Of a DNA stretch of 64,000 nt, positions 34,593 to 47,039 are shown piece by piece. A program made the position numbers and the translations under genes. The notes beneath the pieces were generated by a model. That model saw only the letters and a list, made by a program, of their open reading frames with translations. It had not been told where the DNA came from and searched no databases. Each line of letters begins with the position of its first letter. Position 1 is the first letter of the stretch. This stretch comes from Limnephilus marmoratus (Eukaryota > Arthropoda > Insecta > Trichoptera > Limnephilidae), in the NCBI GenBank assembly GCA_917880885.1, contig OU862910.1, positions 23,944,710 to 24,008,709 of the forward strand, read 5' to 3'.

Positions 34593-35722
34593 GTAACAAA
34601 AATATACATTTATACCTATTACTATTAAGCATTCACAGTGACCGCTGAAAAGATTACAGAAAATATATGTATTTTTTATTTTATTTGGGACACAAATAGT
34701 TTACGTACATTTTTTAAGTTAAAAAATTACATGTTGCATTAGCCAGTGAAGTTTCCGCATATGAATCATATTACAATTAAAAAAAAACACGAAGTTACTC
34801 GTCTGCTTAGTTCAATATATTCGCACCTCACAATCCGGAAGCCTCGGTCCCGCGTGTAAATTCTGAAACTGTCATTTTTGGATCGAGATTGTAAAATATC
34901 TATGCAAGATAGCTTTCATATTTCAAAGACAATAAGAAGCATTATTTCGTTCTCTTTCTGGTTAAAAGAAAAATACATATGTTTGCATGATAGGAAGAGA
35001 GATATATAGCTTTTAAAATGTAAGGTCGCTCGGGACGTTTTTGGTCTTATGAAAGTATAATGCGATTACGTGTTTTGGGATGTATTTATTCCTAAGCAAG
35101 CAGACGGGTTAAAGAAAAAAATAAAGTGGAATTGATAGAAAAATAAAATCTTCAAAAAAGGCGACCATGAAAATTTAACAGTAAAAATAATGAAAATGAT
35201 ACAATGACCAAATAAACAAAATATAGAGAAAAACTTCGCAATGAAAATGAGAAAAAATACTTCTCCATCATGACGTAATGGTGGTAGGAGATTTTCAAAT
35301 ATTGTCAGGTTATTCGTAACCTGAGAATAGTTGTCTTTAAAAAAAATCTTTACGCACAGCAAGGGTAGAGGGTTTGTATTTTGCCTATTGATTTAATTTT
35401 TTCTAATCAGAAAATTGACCGATTGAATCAAATTGAAAATTGATTTAGTGATTGAGAACAAATGGAAAATATTGGCGTCTGAAAATATGTTATTGCATTT
35501 TGTGCACGTCTTTCTGAAAAATGAATGTTGTGTGTAATTATTTATAAATGTGTGAGATGTAGAATATTTGGTTTGATTGTGTGTTTTGAACTGGACAGTG
35601 GAAATTAATATTTTCTAGAAGGTAGACATTGTCAACAGCGTTGTTGACTTGATTTAGTATATTTCTTCTATCTTCTAGTATTGATAGTTTACGGAATTTA
35701 GTTGTTCGGGTGTCCGGAAGGA

Positions 35723-37441
35723 CTAAAGGCCTCGTCAAACAGACGGCGTAAATTACGCCGCGTACTTTCTGTTTGAACGGCTTCGGCGAACATCAGAGCG
35801 TACAGCAGAGCGTACGGCAGAGCGTCGAGCAAGAACGCCCGGCGTAAAATAAAATCTTGTAAAAAAATACAACGCGACATCCTAACGCCGCGCTAGAGCG
35901 TTCAGCGTAGTGTACTGGTATAGGTCTCGCAAGTTAAGTTGACTTCATCACAGTACTCACACAGATGCAAAACTTTCATACAGCGTGTTTCGTTTTAGGC
36001 TTTTAACAAAAAAGCAATTAATAATTATTTCACAATTGAGAATTCGAATCCAAAGCGTGTTTTAATCGATAACATAAAACTTATGTTGTTTTACAACATT
36101 TTTATAGAAATACTGAAGGTTTAGGAAGAAAAATAAGTTTATTAACTAAATGTGATAATCTTCAGGATTGAATTCAAATGGGTATTCACAGCTAACAACA
36201 AGGTTAAAAAAAAATTGTTTTATTTAAAAAGATTAATTTATTATAATATTCATACTTATATAGATAATATTTTATAAAGTAAATAATCTACAAGCCGCCA
36301 CATACCGCTACACGTTTAATAGGCATAGGTTTTGAAAAGTAAACGACTGTTAAACTTAATTACCAAAAGAAACATCGGTTTCGGTCGGGATAGATGGAAA
36401 AACATGCATTAAAATTCGGTTTTCAAAGTTAAAAATTTCCCATATAAAACATCTCCATTGCCGCCATTTTTTTGTACGGATTTGACATTTGTAAAGTTCC
36501 GTTTAAAACTCAATACGCATGAATTACTTGGTTTACCTAAACCAAGAACCTAATGTTGAAATGAAGTGTGATTTCCAAAATCTGTGCTTAAAAATTTGGC
36601 TGCTAATGGATTATTTATTTTTTATAATTATGTATTAGCAATCATCAGCAACAGTAATTATTTAATTATGTATCAGTCATCATCAGCAACTATCTATACG
36701 TATATTATCTAAAATATAACAGATTACTAACACAAAGGTACAAAACATTAACTGTTGAATAGGTACTAGTCTGTGATACTCCAGTTGCCTTAGACGTCAA
36801 ATCATACAAGTCATTTATGCTTAAGTTGACCACCTTTTTTTACATTATGAATAAGTAAAATAATTAAACATACGGAATAAAATTTCACGAGTTGGTCCAT
36901 TCAGTGATTTGCCACGTTCCGTTTCGTAACAGGACTCCATGATATCGTAATAAATATTACAAACACTTAAGATTCGAATTAAAAATAATGAAAACTATTA
37001 TTTTATTATTTATTTTTATTATTTATTTTATTATATATTTATTATTTCAAATTTAAAAAATTGATTTTTTCACTTGCGAAATGTAGGTGCACGTATGTTT
37101 AAATCAAATTACGAACCGAATAAAGAGAATAGAACAGCCTGTAAGTACAGCCTCAAAAGGGTGTCGTAAAACTTGCCTCTCTTCTAACTAGTTGCAATAA
37201 GTGGGCGTAAGCAAGACAGAGAGCCTTATCGGTTTTGTGGGCGTCGCTTAACGTTCACACAGATAGACCAATACATCAATACTAAGCATTTTTATTGCTT
37301 CCAACTTAAAATGTTTTACCTATACGCGCTCGCTCTGTTTGACCGGTTCAGACAAGTTAAGTACAACACAACGCGGCGTTCGGGCGTATTTTACGCCGTA
37401 CGCTGCGTAAATTACGCGTTCTGTTTGACGAGGCCTTTAAA
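35723..37441. mobile_element. ~1.7-kb non-autonomous TIR transposon
   Basis: The left end 'taaaggcctcgtcaaacaga' at 35724 and the reverse complement of the right end (~37410-37440, 'tttaaaggcctcgtcaaaca') match over ~22 bp. GC-rich sub-terminal sequence with 'ggcgtaaattacgcc' and repeated 'cagagcgta' occurs near both ends. The interior is AT-rich with no transposase. A 2-bp TA duplication would fit, but the boundary is ambiguous. In style it resembles the 27892 element, with different termini. Confidence 0.8.
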
Positions 37442-37612
37442 TTCTCGGTTTTTCAGAAGCTTTTATTGAATTCTTTCTAACCTTTCGTTGTTATCTTTGC
37501 ATTGCGGATTCTGTTATTTATTTTATTTTAATTATATATTTTTTGTTTTATAAATTATAATATGAGCTGTTTTGTAACAAAAAAGAACGATACAATTACA
37601 TGTATATTTTAT

Positions 37613-37795
37613 ATGAATACCTCACAAGAGTAGTGTACCTCACGTAGTCTAACTGCTCCCGTCTGGAGCCAGTGAGACTACGGCATCCCCAAATGGGGTA
37701 TGTTGTGAGGCTGAATGTATTAGGGAGGGGAATGAGATAGGGAAGAGGAACATGTCTCTAATTTTAGATCTGAATACATTTAACTCATTCGGATC
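37613..37795 (+). repeat. Family B repeat, copy 2
   Basis: 'gaatacctcacaaga', 'ctgctcccgtctggag', 'gtgagactacggcatcccca', 'tgttgtgaggctgaa' and 'gggaggggaatgagatag' match 11515-11680 in order. The hairpin 3' segment of copy 1 is absent; here the 3' part carries 'agatctgaatacattt' and a near-mirror 'ttcggatctaaaa'. Confidence 0.65.
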
Positions 37796-38806
37796 TAAAA
37801 GTAGTGTAACTAAACTCACCTTTAGTGATTCTTCGATTCTTCTTACTGTTAAATTCAAATTTATGTTAAATTAAATGGAAGCAAATCACTTTATAAAACA
37901 CCATTTAATAAAATTAATATCATTAAGTACGTACCTCAGCAGTGCTTCTTCGATTTAATTTTTTTTCGTTAAATGGTGTTGTCAGTCTACAAATTTTGTA
38001 GTTCCACTTTTAATATTTTCTACTCTTAATTGACAGATTATAAGTTTCAGTTTTAATTATTTTTGTTGCGGTTACTGACAAGAAAGCAAGTCTTTATTTA
38101 AAGTGTAAGTAAAAAATTATTAAATAATAATAATAACCAACACAGAAATAATAGTTTTGATTTAAGCACATTTTAAGGTTAAGGTACAGTGGAAAATATC
38201 AATGTCTCTAAGCATTTACTGGAAACATAAGAGTGTTTGTTACTTGCCACAATGTCCGTTAATTTTATGTAACGTGTCTAGCATTATAATGTCAGTGTTT
38301 AGTCACAATACAGAACATAAAATTAATTCAAACACCCCACATTTTTAAAGTCCATAAATGTAATTACCCATGTCTGCTAAAGCTTGGTGAAATTTCTGTC
38401 CACTTTTAAATGTCTCATTAAAAGAGAGTAGGGTTTTGCACAAATAATATCATCGCTTGATATTGTCAAGTAAACTTTTTCAAAGTTTTTTTGGAATGCC
38501 TATAAAATCATAAAGCAGCCACTTTAATGTTCATTTGACCCAGCACGTCGACGCAAGGGAAGAAATAAAAGAAAAACATTTTTCATTACGGATCTTTGAA
38601 TTTGTGTTTATGTGTGTCTAAAACCGATAGCCTCTCCAATCGAGTAGGTGACGTCCTAACTCTTGGTTCAAGGAGATAAGTTCCAAGGAAAACTTCCACA
38701 AGTTGTAGAAATTGTGGAAGTTGTCTGTGTGAATCTTAGAGGAGTCCCATTCAAGATGATAACCAGGACCGGATCGGCTATTAAGTAAAATAAACACGGT
38801 CTTAGG

Positions 38807-39868
38807 CAAGGGCGTAGCTAGGATTTTGTTAAGGGGGGGAGGCAGGTGTAGACAAACCAAGAATATATCTAAGGTAAATGCTGCATGAGCAATGGGACAG
38901 GATACGTTAAAAATGAAAAAAAAAATAATACCTACTGGGGGGACGGGGGGGGGGCTAGAGAATTTCAGAAACAGGCAATTTTCGTCTATAAAAAGACCGC
39001 CAGGCACAAAATTCTCCCCTTTTAACACGACACAGTGTAGAAAAGGACCTTTCTATGTTACTTGTAGTGCAAGGTTGTGCCAAGGAAATAAGTTTTGCTT
39101 TTTTTGATGCGGGAAAGAAAATGTTCGCCTCCTTCACACACTTCAGTAAAATCTAGTTTTTCGAGATCTTTTCTGGTCATACCCTTGTTCTGCCATTTTT
39201 GATTAAAATTAAGTAAATCGTAGTAAACGCAAAAACTTTGTGATTTTTCTTTAAAATCAATTAACGACATATTCAACATTGTACAGGGATGTAGCTACAT
39301 TAATCCGAACGCAGGCAAATTTTGGTCACCAAAACGCTGCTCCAACGCAGATATTAGGGAATCTAAATAAGGAATGATAATCGATCGCTTCCAAAAATCG
39401 CGTGGAGTCTCAGCAAGGTAATCGGACCGATGTTGTTGGCAAGATACAATGCGTGGGACTTGTATATCAGTTCCAAAGGCAGCTGCAGTTCTAATTGAAA
39501 TATCTAAAATGTTTTGGCTCTCTATGTCTACGTTGCTTCGATGATCATTTACAACAGAAATTATACCGTTAATAAGACTTTACATGCGTACAGATTGATA
39601 GTTTCCGATCGTAAAGCATTGGCAATAGGTTCCAATATGCCTGAGTACTTGGCTATCAGTTGAACACATATAATGAAAACTGATTTAATAACAGCTCAAT
39701 GTAACTGATAGGCACGTTTTCTTGATGCTTCATTAATCATGATCAACCAAAAAGATAATAATAAAAATAAAATTGATTCTCATAAACAATAGGCTACCGA
39801 CGTAAACATTACGGTTTGTGAGCATTCCTGCACCATCTAGAGGGGGGCCGTACCTCGCTACGCCCTTG
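38807..39868 (-). mobile_element. hAT transposon remnant with 8-bp TSD
   Basis: The terminal inverted repeat CAAGGGCGTAGCTAGG at 38807 matches the complement of 'ctcgctacgcccttg' ending at 39868. Flanks are GTCTTAGG (38799-38806) and GTCTTATG (39869-39876), a 7-of-8 match, as expected of the 8-bp hAT duplication. It encloses minus-strand hAT transposase remains. At 1.06 kb it is much shorter than a full element (typically 2.5-4 kb), so it is internally deleted. Confidence 0.9.
38980..39545 (-). pseudogene. hAT transposase C-terminal fragment
   Basis: Reading the minus strand from ~39522: SQNILDISIRTAAAFG, VPRIVSCQQHRSDY, AETPRDFWKRSIIIPYLDSL and ISALEQRFGDQNLPAFGL. A frame change near 39290 leads to LNMSLIDFKEK and KWQNKGMTRKDLEKLDF, then another to KLISLAQPCTTSNIERSFST and LCRVK. 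The last matches the hAT C-terminal dimerisation motif (LP.S.A..ERSFS.LRRIK). The RNase-H-like N-terminal catalytic part is missing and frames are broken, so it is inactive. Confidence 0.85.
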
Positions 39869-40099
39869 GTCTTATGGCACCAATGAAACGAGTTCATTTT
39901 TCATTCATTTTTCATTCATATTAGTGTGTAGCTGAACAAGGTTTATCGAGGAGGAGCTCCCAACATAAACTACATGAAATCAAGTAGTGAAAAAGGGCAC
40001 ATATCATCGATAATTTAAGCACACTGAATGATACTTTGCTGGAGATTCGCATCTTGGTTATACCTACATGGATTATTTACTTTAATTTAGAACAAATAT

Positions 40100-40425
40100 A
40101 ATGTTTCTATAATGTCCGTGGAACCACAGGTGGTCCGAGAGTTCTAAAATGTGATCCACGAAACATTTATTCATTTACTACCAAACCTAATCGAAAGTTA
40201 TCCAAAAGCTGATTCGTAACCCTTTTGGTATTAATGATGGAGAGGTAGCCGAAGAAGTCCAAGAAGAGCACATTTAATTGCAAAATGTTAGTAATTGCAA
40301 CGACGAGTTTAATTACGCGATTAACAGTTTATTATTATTTTACCTTGTGGTCCCTGTACAAATAAACAAAGAAAAAATAAACGTCATAGTGGTCCCTGGT
40401 CAAAACAAGGTCGGGAACCACTGAT
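40100..40425. mobile_element. Possible hAT-end remnant
   Basis: The minus strand at the right edge reads 'cagtggttcccgaccttg' then 'gaccagggaccac', the style of many hAT termini (CAGTGGTTCyC). Similar 'accacaggtggtccgagag' sequence near 40125 may be internal. I could not find the opposite terminus or a duplication. Confidence 0.35.
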
Positions 40426-40544
40426 ATAAAGGGATATGTCCAAGTTGGTATATCCGTGGGGTACCTGACAACTATGAAAATAACATACCTACCTACATAA
40501 AAAAATCAGGGTGTGCAATTCACACGCGATATAAGTGAATCTAG

Positions 40545-40834
40545 AAAGTCGCTAGATGTCGCTTTCTTTTCTTTTGTCTGTTTATTTTTAAGTGGTTTGA
40601 AGATTGGATATTGATTTCACAAAAATAAACATGTTTATTTTTTTTTGGATTTCGTAGGATTCGAACATCCGTTCGCTGGATGTCTGTGTCTCTGGCCGCT
40701 GTCAAGCGCCTTACCCGTTGCGCGATCGGAGCGCGAATTTACCGCATTATATTAGAACCGAGGACCCGCCAAATAATAAATTTGTGACGCATTTCCGATT
40801 CATCCGAATTTCTAATCACTAACGGGGCTGAAGA
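40545..40834 (-). mobile_element. tRNA-related SINE, copy 2
   Basis: Inverted copy of 12749-13032. On the minus strand: 'gccccgttagtgatt', 'ggttctaatataatg', 'gatcgcgcaacgggtaagg' (A box), 'cgcttgacagcggccagag', B box 'tgttcgaatcc' and 'agcgacatctagcgacttt'. Its tRNA-like head is better preserved than copy 1, showing the family's tRNA origin clearly. Confidence 0.8.
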
Positions 40835-42566
40835 AGTTTCACTTCAAAAATTACCGTACATTTATTGTTGGTTTCTTTCATCTCTTCAAAAAATCTTCTA
40901 GTTAACTAGGTGTTATTACATGTTGAATTAAAAATAGTGTGCGTGGGAATATCTTTAAAGTGTTTAGGGAATTTAAAGTTCTTAATGCGGTCCCTGAAAA
41001 AGCACTGGCGTGCGGCGTTCCGTCCCTGAGATCATAAACTCGGTTCCGGTTCAAGCAAAAATATAAATTCTAGATGAAGTATTCAGGTTTAGGAGGAAGT
41101 ACACCAGTGGAACTGCAGTCTGGCTTCTGTGATTTGAATAAATTTAAAGTAAAAATATTAACTTCCAAAAGTAGTGAAAGCAACATTTTCTCATAGAAAA
41201 GTTTGCATTTGGAAAAAAGTGATGGAAATTTTAAGGTTTCGTTTCGATGAAACTATCTAACAAACGAAAAAAATATTAATCTCATTCGATTGCTTTGAAT
41301 TGGAATGATAAAAATATACCCAACCGGTTAATCTGAAAACCCGATTGAATCGAAGAATTGAAATCATTTATCACCCTTGTAAAAAGAATAGGCCACTTGC
41401 ATCACTTTTAAAAAAAATCCGGTTTAGACAAATATTCTAAGACATTCCGTATTTTTTTAAATCGTATTTTTGAAACCCTTGCGATTTTTTGAAAATTTCA
41501 ATCCGAAAAATTAGACCATTTTTTATAAACCGGAAAGACGGGACATTATAGGTGCGTAAAAAACGATAATTACATAGCCGAAAATCATTTAAAAAAAAAA
41601 CGGTTTCCAAAAGAAAGGGCACAGGAGAATAACGATGCAAACCAAAAATATATCACCTCATAAATATTTTTTTCCCTGATCCATCTTATTGATTATAAAT
41701 CATTATAATGTTCAACGTCTATATTACTAAATCCAATGTAATATACTTGTACTTTTAAATTATAATAATAATAAGAATATTATAAAATTTGATTTTGTTA
41801 AAATCAGCACCACCACCATTATACTTCTAAAACACGTACGGATAGCGTAAAATGTACGGGGTTCTCTTCATAACATCTGTCAAAAAGTCAACCAAATGAT
41901 AAGTTCGCAGAGAACAAACAATAAACCTAGTGAACGTTAAATGTCAAATTAAAAAATTTGCCTGAAATCAAAGTGATGCCTTACAAAAAAATAAATCAGT
42001 GTGGAATTTTTCAAAATTAATAGGAACCTTTTCGGTGATGGGACATTTTCATGTAGAGACATCACGAGCCTAAATAATAGATTTATTTATTTAAAAATAA
42101 AAAAAACTGTACATTTCTAAAAAAATTAACAAAATTTTCGTAATCTTGGTAAAAAAATCTATCCACACGATTTTTTCCAAGTCGTTATGAAATCCATGCA
42201 AGTGGCATATTCTCGTCCGGAGGATTGAAAATATCATACCATTATTAATGTCCCATAGACGCGAAACCTTAGTCGCAGCGACAGTTGAAAAACTATTCCA
42301 AAATTCAAATACAAGTATGAAAAAAAAAACCCTACCAAAAAGTCTCTTGTCTGCGGACGTCCTAAGGCTGTGTATACAGTGTATGAAAATCGACATCGAA
42401 AAAAGCGGAGAATAAATATGCTTTACATTAACTTAATAAGTACGGAAGTTACAAAATGTATTTATAATAATAATATTAGGGAAACAAAACGTTACAAATT
42501 TAATATTTAAATTTTGGTGTGGGATAAATGAAAATATCAAAGGAAGAAATTTATTTCCAAACCTAT

Positions 42567-43264
42567 TGCTAGCATTGGCGCTACTTGCGGCCAACGCTAA
42601 ACCCAAAACCTGGAAAGGACATGCAATAAACAAGCCGGCGGCTAGCTCTGCACAGCCGGCGCGAGCAAGGTCCCTCTTAAACCCAGGGCGAGTGTCTGTG
42701 GTTCGCTTGTTAATTCCTACTCCCCTTCCTTTCCTCAAAATCTCCAGGTCTCCTTCCTCAATCAGAACACAGTTGTTATGCACGAAAAAGGGTTTTATTC
42801 AATTAAAGGTGAACAGGGTTCTACAAAAGGCCAGCATCGGCACTACACACATGAGTATTTGGCTATCTCTAATTAATTCTATCATAACGGGGGGAGCTTC
42901 TCTCAACTCTCTCTACACGTGTTTAGTGAATTTAAATGTCAGTTCTTAGCACACAGAGGGGTAGCAAGGTTCATTGGTACTCACAAGCAGGAGATAGGCG
43001 GTCGGCAGACAGGATTCTGGGTAGGCGTAAGGCTCTTTAAGCACAATACACAATTAAAGTAAAACATCGTGAGCGTTTACGGAGAGCGCCTAGCGCGAAT
43101 CACGGGGAACACAGTTATTCTGCCGAAGGCCGGCGAAGGAATGGGGACGGGGAGCCGCTCGGCGCTTGGCACGGGCGCCGCGCGGTGCGGGGAGAGGGGC
43201 GGAGGGCCTGTGCAAGGGGTCAATTCGCTATTAGCTCGCACGGGAAACAATTCCGTAACGTAAC
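42567..43264 (-). repeat. 3' LTR of the LTR element
   Basis: Matches 48569-49266 at a constant offset of 6,002 with differences at 42816 (g/c) and 43032 (g/c). On the minus strand it has a GC-rich first third, then a polyadenylation signal AATAAA (complement at 42794-42799). The outer edge is TGCTAG preceded by CTAT. The inner first base differs from TG (reads GG), probably a mutation at the PPT junction. ORFs inside are the same in both LTRs and not genes. Confidence 0.92.
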
Positions 43265-43277
43265 CCTTCCCCCCTCG
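43265..43277 (-). promoter_or_regulatory. Polypurine tract of the LTR element
   Basis: Minus strand GCGAGGGGGGAAGG directly abuts the 3' LTR. Its position and purine run match the second-strand primer of LTR retrotransposons and set the element's orientation. Confidence 0.8.
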
Positions 43278-44035
43278 CCGCAAAAAAGGCGACGTGGTAA
43301 TGGAGCAGTAGGGCTAAGAAATCCTCTTACCCTTCTAGCACTTGTGCCAAAAAAAAAAAAACATCCAAGAAAAAGGGGGGAGAGAGAGAGAGAGAGAAAA
43401 AGAAAAAGTTGCTAGCTACAAAATAGTAGAAACAAAAACAAAAGAGAAAAAAAACATGGTGAACAAAGAATTATACATGAATGTACATGAAAGAGCAGTG
43501 GCATACATAAATATAAACAAGGACCTGCTGGAGAAAGGTACAAGGGTTATGCAGTGATAGAAAAAAAATGACTCTAAATTGTATCATTGGTCTGTGAGCT
43601 AAGTTTGCGTAGCGTGGTTTGCGTAGGATGTTTGGGGTGTTTGAACGTTGCACTGAAGTTATAAGGTTACTTTGTCACAGTAACCTGGCCCGTTTGAGAT
43701 TACACTCAAGGAACACTAGGGCCTTAAAGAAAACACGAAGACGAGAACGCAGGATGAGGCTTCTTGGTGGTGGAGAGGGTTCTACCTGTCACAGAGGTCA
43801 AAAAGGTAGCTGCTTCCGGATCCTGTGGGTGGGCCAGTATAACGTCATTGAGGTACTGGAGAGTGGAATTGTAATTGGTGGTTGGTCCTTTATAGAGGAG
43901 GTGGTTTGTGTGCATGACAGCCGTTGTTGTGATGGTGGTTGGTACACTGGTTTGTATACAGTGGGATTGTTGGATGAACAATTGTTGGTATTGTTATTTG
44001 CGCAAGGGCACAGGAGCATTGGCATGATGGCAACA

Positions 44036-44336
44036 GAGCAATTTGCAAGGTGCAGCTGGAACATTTGCAAGATGCAGCAGGAACATTTGTACAATGGCAA
44101 CAGGAACATTTGCGAGATGCCGCAGGAACATTTGTACAATGGCAACAGGAACATTTGCGAGATGCCGCAGGAACATTTGTACAATGGCAACAGGAACATT
44201 TGCGAGATGCCGCAGGAACATTTGTACAATGGCAACAGGAACATTTGCAAGGTGCCGCAGGAACATTTGTACAATGGCAACAGGAACATTTGCAAGGTGC
44301 CGCAGGAACATTTGCACGATGGCAACAGGAACATGA
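44036..44336. repeat. 45-bp minisatellite within the LTR element, about 6 units
   Basis: Units of 'aatggcaacaggaacattt' plus 'gcgagatgccgcaggaac' plus 'atttgtac' repeat with little change; two half-units share 'caggaacattt'. Because 45 is a multiple of three and the unit lacks stops, most frames on both strands stay open and give spurious repetitive ORFs of 97-250 codons. Confidence 0.9.
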
Positions 44337-45290
44337 ACCAACTTAGAGCTGACGTGCTCGGGTTTGTTTGAGTGATGGTTTTGTGATGATACAATTCGCA
44401 ACTACACGCACGACTCACACTAGGTTATGTTAGGTGTGGTCGGGTGCTTTTGGTACGTAGGGTTTGAAGGCATGGGACCTCCGTGACGGTAGTGAAGGCA
44501 GCATGAAGAGAGGCGCAGGTGTAGATAGGGTGAAGAGCTGCTGGTCTTCTTATTAATCCGGCGAAAAATTATTATTAGAACAAAATTCTTGAAGTTTACC
44601 TGCCTGGTAGACCAATGATGAAAAGGTTTGGAGAGAAACAAGGTGTGCATATTGAGAAAGATTGGATTAGTTTGACGTGTAGAGAGAGAGAGAGACGGAG
44701 AGAGAGTTAACTAAGTGTAACTACAGACTTATACATATTACAAAGGTACGTATTCAAGGAAGGTTCTGTTTAACCCATTTAGTTTTTTTTTAAACTAAAT
44801 ACATTTCCAAGAACACGTGGGTAAGGGTTTGTACGTATGACAAAATGCCACGTTCGAAAGAAGTTGGTCTTCCATGACCTATGCTCACGTCTATACGGTA
44901 GCATTTTTTTCTACTTTCGAAGAACAAAAACATTGAGTACAAATAAGTTATGAAAAGTGGGAAAGGAGTAGGAAGTTGAAAGGATCCGTGTATGAAGGTT
45001 GTCCCATTTGACAAACGAAACGCCAAGTGCGTAACGCATATATCCCCATTCACGGATAATTTCGAGGAAGGGAAAGGGTGACAATTGGGAACATTTGAAC
45101 GAAGAAAACTGCTGAGGACTCGGCTATTTCCGAAATTCGACCTCTGAGTGGAAGGTGAAACAAGGTCTACAGCAGTTATCCTGGCACATTACAAGCAAAA
45201 TTTTCTGATAACAGAAAATAAAAGGCGTGTGATCTACAATTGGTAGGTCACACAAACATGGGGGTAGATATTATTTCGTTCGCACGACTC

Positions 45291-45675
45291 ATGGTGAGTA
45301 TTGTAACGTCTTCACGTCTCATGTACAGGAATGAACGATTTACAACAAATTTTGCCCAGTATTGAAAGACAGTAGCCCAATTACGTTCGAAAATGTGGGT
45401 CCCCATTCAATACAGACGGCGGGTTAAGCGGTTCTCATGCCAAAGGACACACGACCAACTTAGTAACATTTAGTTATGAGTATAAAGTAATTATAACGAG
45501 CTTCTCGTATCATGGCGGATGTTTTGAGGATCTCTCCTATGATGGTAGATATTGTCACGTTTTCACGTCTCACGTGACAGGAATGAACGATTTACAACAA
45601 ATTTGCCCAGTATTGAAAGACAGTAGCCCAATTACGTTCGAAAATGTGGGTCCCCATTCAATACAGACGGCGGTT
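45291..45675. repeat. Direct duplication of ~133 bp, 251-bp offset, inside the LTR element
   Basis: 'ggaatgaacgatttacaaca', 'cccagtattgaaagacagta', 'gcccaattacgttcgaaaat' and 'tccccattcaatacagacgg' occur at 45291-45423 and again at 45542-45675. The second copy is slightly diverged at its start. Confidence 0.85.
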
Positions 45676-47039
45676 TTGCAATGATGTAATTAATACGGCA
45701 CTGCTGTAGCTTAATAATTTCATATTAGCATACGTTACAAGACTTGCCAAAAGGCGATAAACACAAATTTTATTGAAGATCTGGCCAAGATTTTAAACTT
45801 CAAACAAGAATAATGGTACAATAAAGGACAAAAGAAACTGATGTCATGATAAAATATTGTACCTCATAATGAAGTTGTATATGTACAAAGAACAATGTTA
45901 ATGAAGGGACGAAACGTATTGTCACTTTTATAACAAATATTTTTTTTTAGAATCCGACAAAATACGATTCTGGAAAAAAATAGAGCAATTGGGTTGAGCG
46001 CCATTCTAATTTTTGGAAAAAGAAGAAAAACCACAAGTAGCAACAAGGTTGCCCTTGAATTGTTTCGAATCCAGCGAATGTGACCTGATAGGTGTGTACA
46101 TTTGGTGTATTCGAAACGATCCCCAATATACAACATTACTATGAATGTGTTAGGATGGGGTGAAGAGGAAAAAGAAAAAAGAAAAAACGGGAGGATTTCC
46201 TATTATAACGGAAATCGTCGCGACATTCTTACAATATGGTGCTGTGACCATAGTAGTGAGCTGCGGCAATGGTCTGACACCAATGGTTATTATACAGACT
46301 TGCACTTATGATTTTATATTTACAACATTAGGGTAGGGACGTACTGGTACGGCAAAAACCCGACACAAAACAATTAAAAAAAGGTGATATGACAAGATGA
46401 GGCGATGAGGTGTGAAAAAAAAAACGCGCGGATGCTGCAAGAATTGTGAAAAGGAAAGCGACGTCTTGGAGCAGGAGTTTTCCGGAACCGTTGATGGTAG
46501 GAGGAAAAGGAGGCCCTTTCCCGAAGTGATCAATTTCAGGAAGAGGATGCATACAAGTATGAAAACGGTGCCCCAAGAGGTGCTCTTGTGGTACAGCAGG
46601 CAAGGCACGCAGGGTGTACAAGAACATATAAAATTATGCGAAAAGAAAAAAAATGTACAGGAGTTAGGCTACCGTTGACATTAATGTGCCTTCGGGTATA
46701 AGGATTACCTTACGAATGCCCATATGGGTGATTATTTACATTTAATATTTACAAGTAACTCACGTCACTTATGACAAGAGTTTTGCCAATTTGATAACGC
46801 CTGAGTACTTGATGTGATGGAATTTACTGATTCCGTCACAGTAAGGCATTTTGGAATTATTCCTAGGAGAAATCTTTCTATTTCTCAGGGCCTGTAGTAA
46901 TTCTTTCTTTCTTGAAGTAAAGACGTGCGGGATTATACCCAGCGTAACTTGAGGAACTTCCATGGTGTATAAGATCGTATCAGAGTGACCTTATGTTGGA
47001 AAAAGTGAGAACTAGACTCGCAATTGGAAAGAAATTGGG

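Noticed and set aside
38618..39028. 136-codon minus-strand ORF
   Set aside because: Crosses the hAT terminus and its flank; the true transposase remnant is in another frame.
42433..42949. ORFs of 116 and 127 codons, repeated at 48444-48951
   Set aside because: They are the same LTR sequence in both copies, on opposite strands, with no homology to a protein; duplication reflects the LTRs.
43619..44371. 250-codon ORF on + with repetitive NGNRNIC-type units
   Set aside because: Produced by a 45-bp minisatellite that is open in nearly all frames; lies within a non-coding LTR element.
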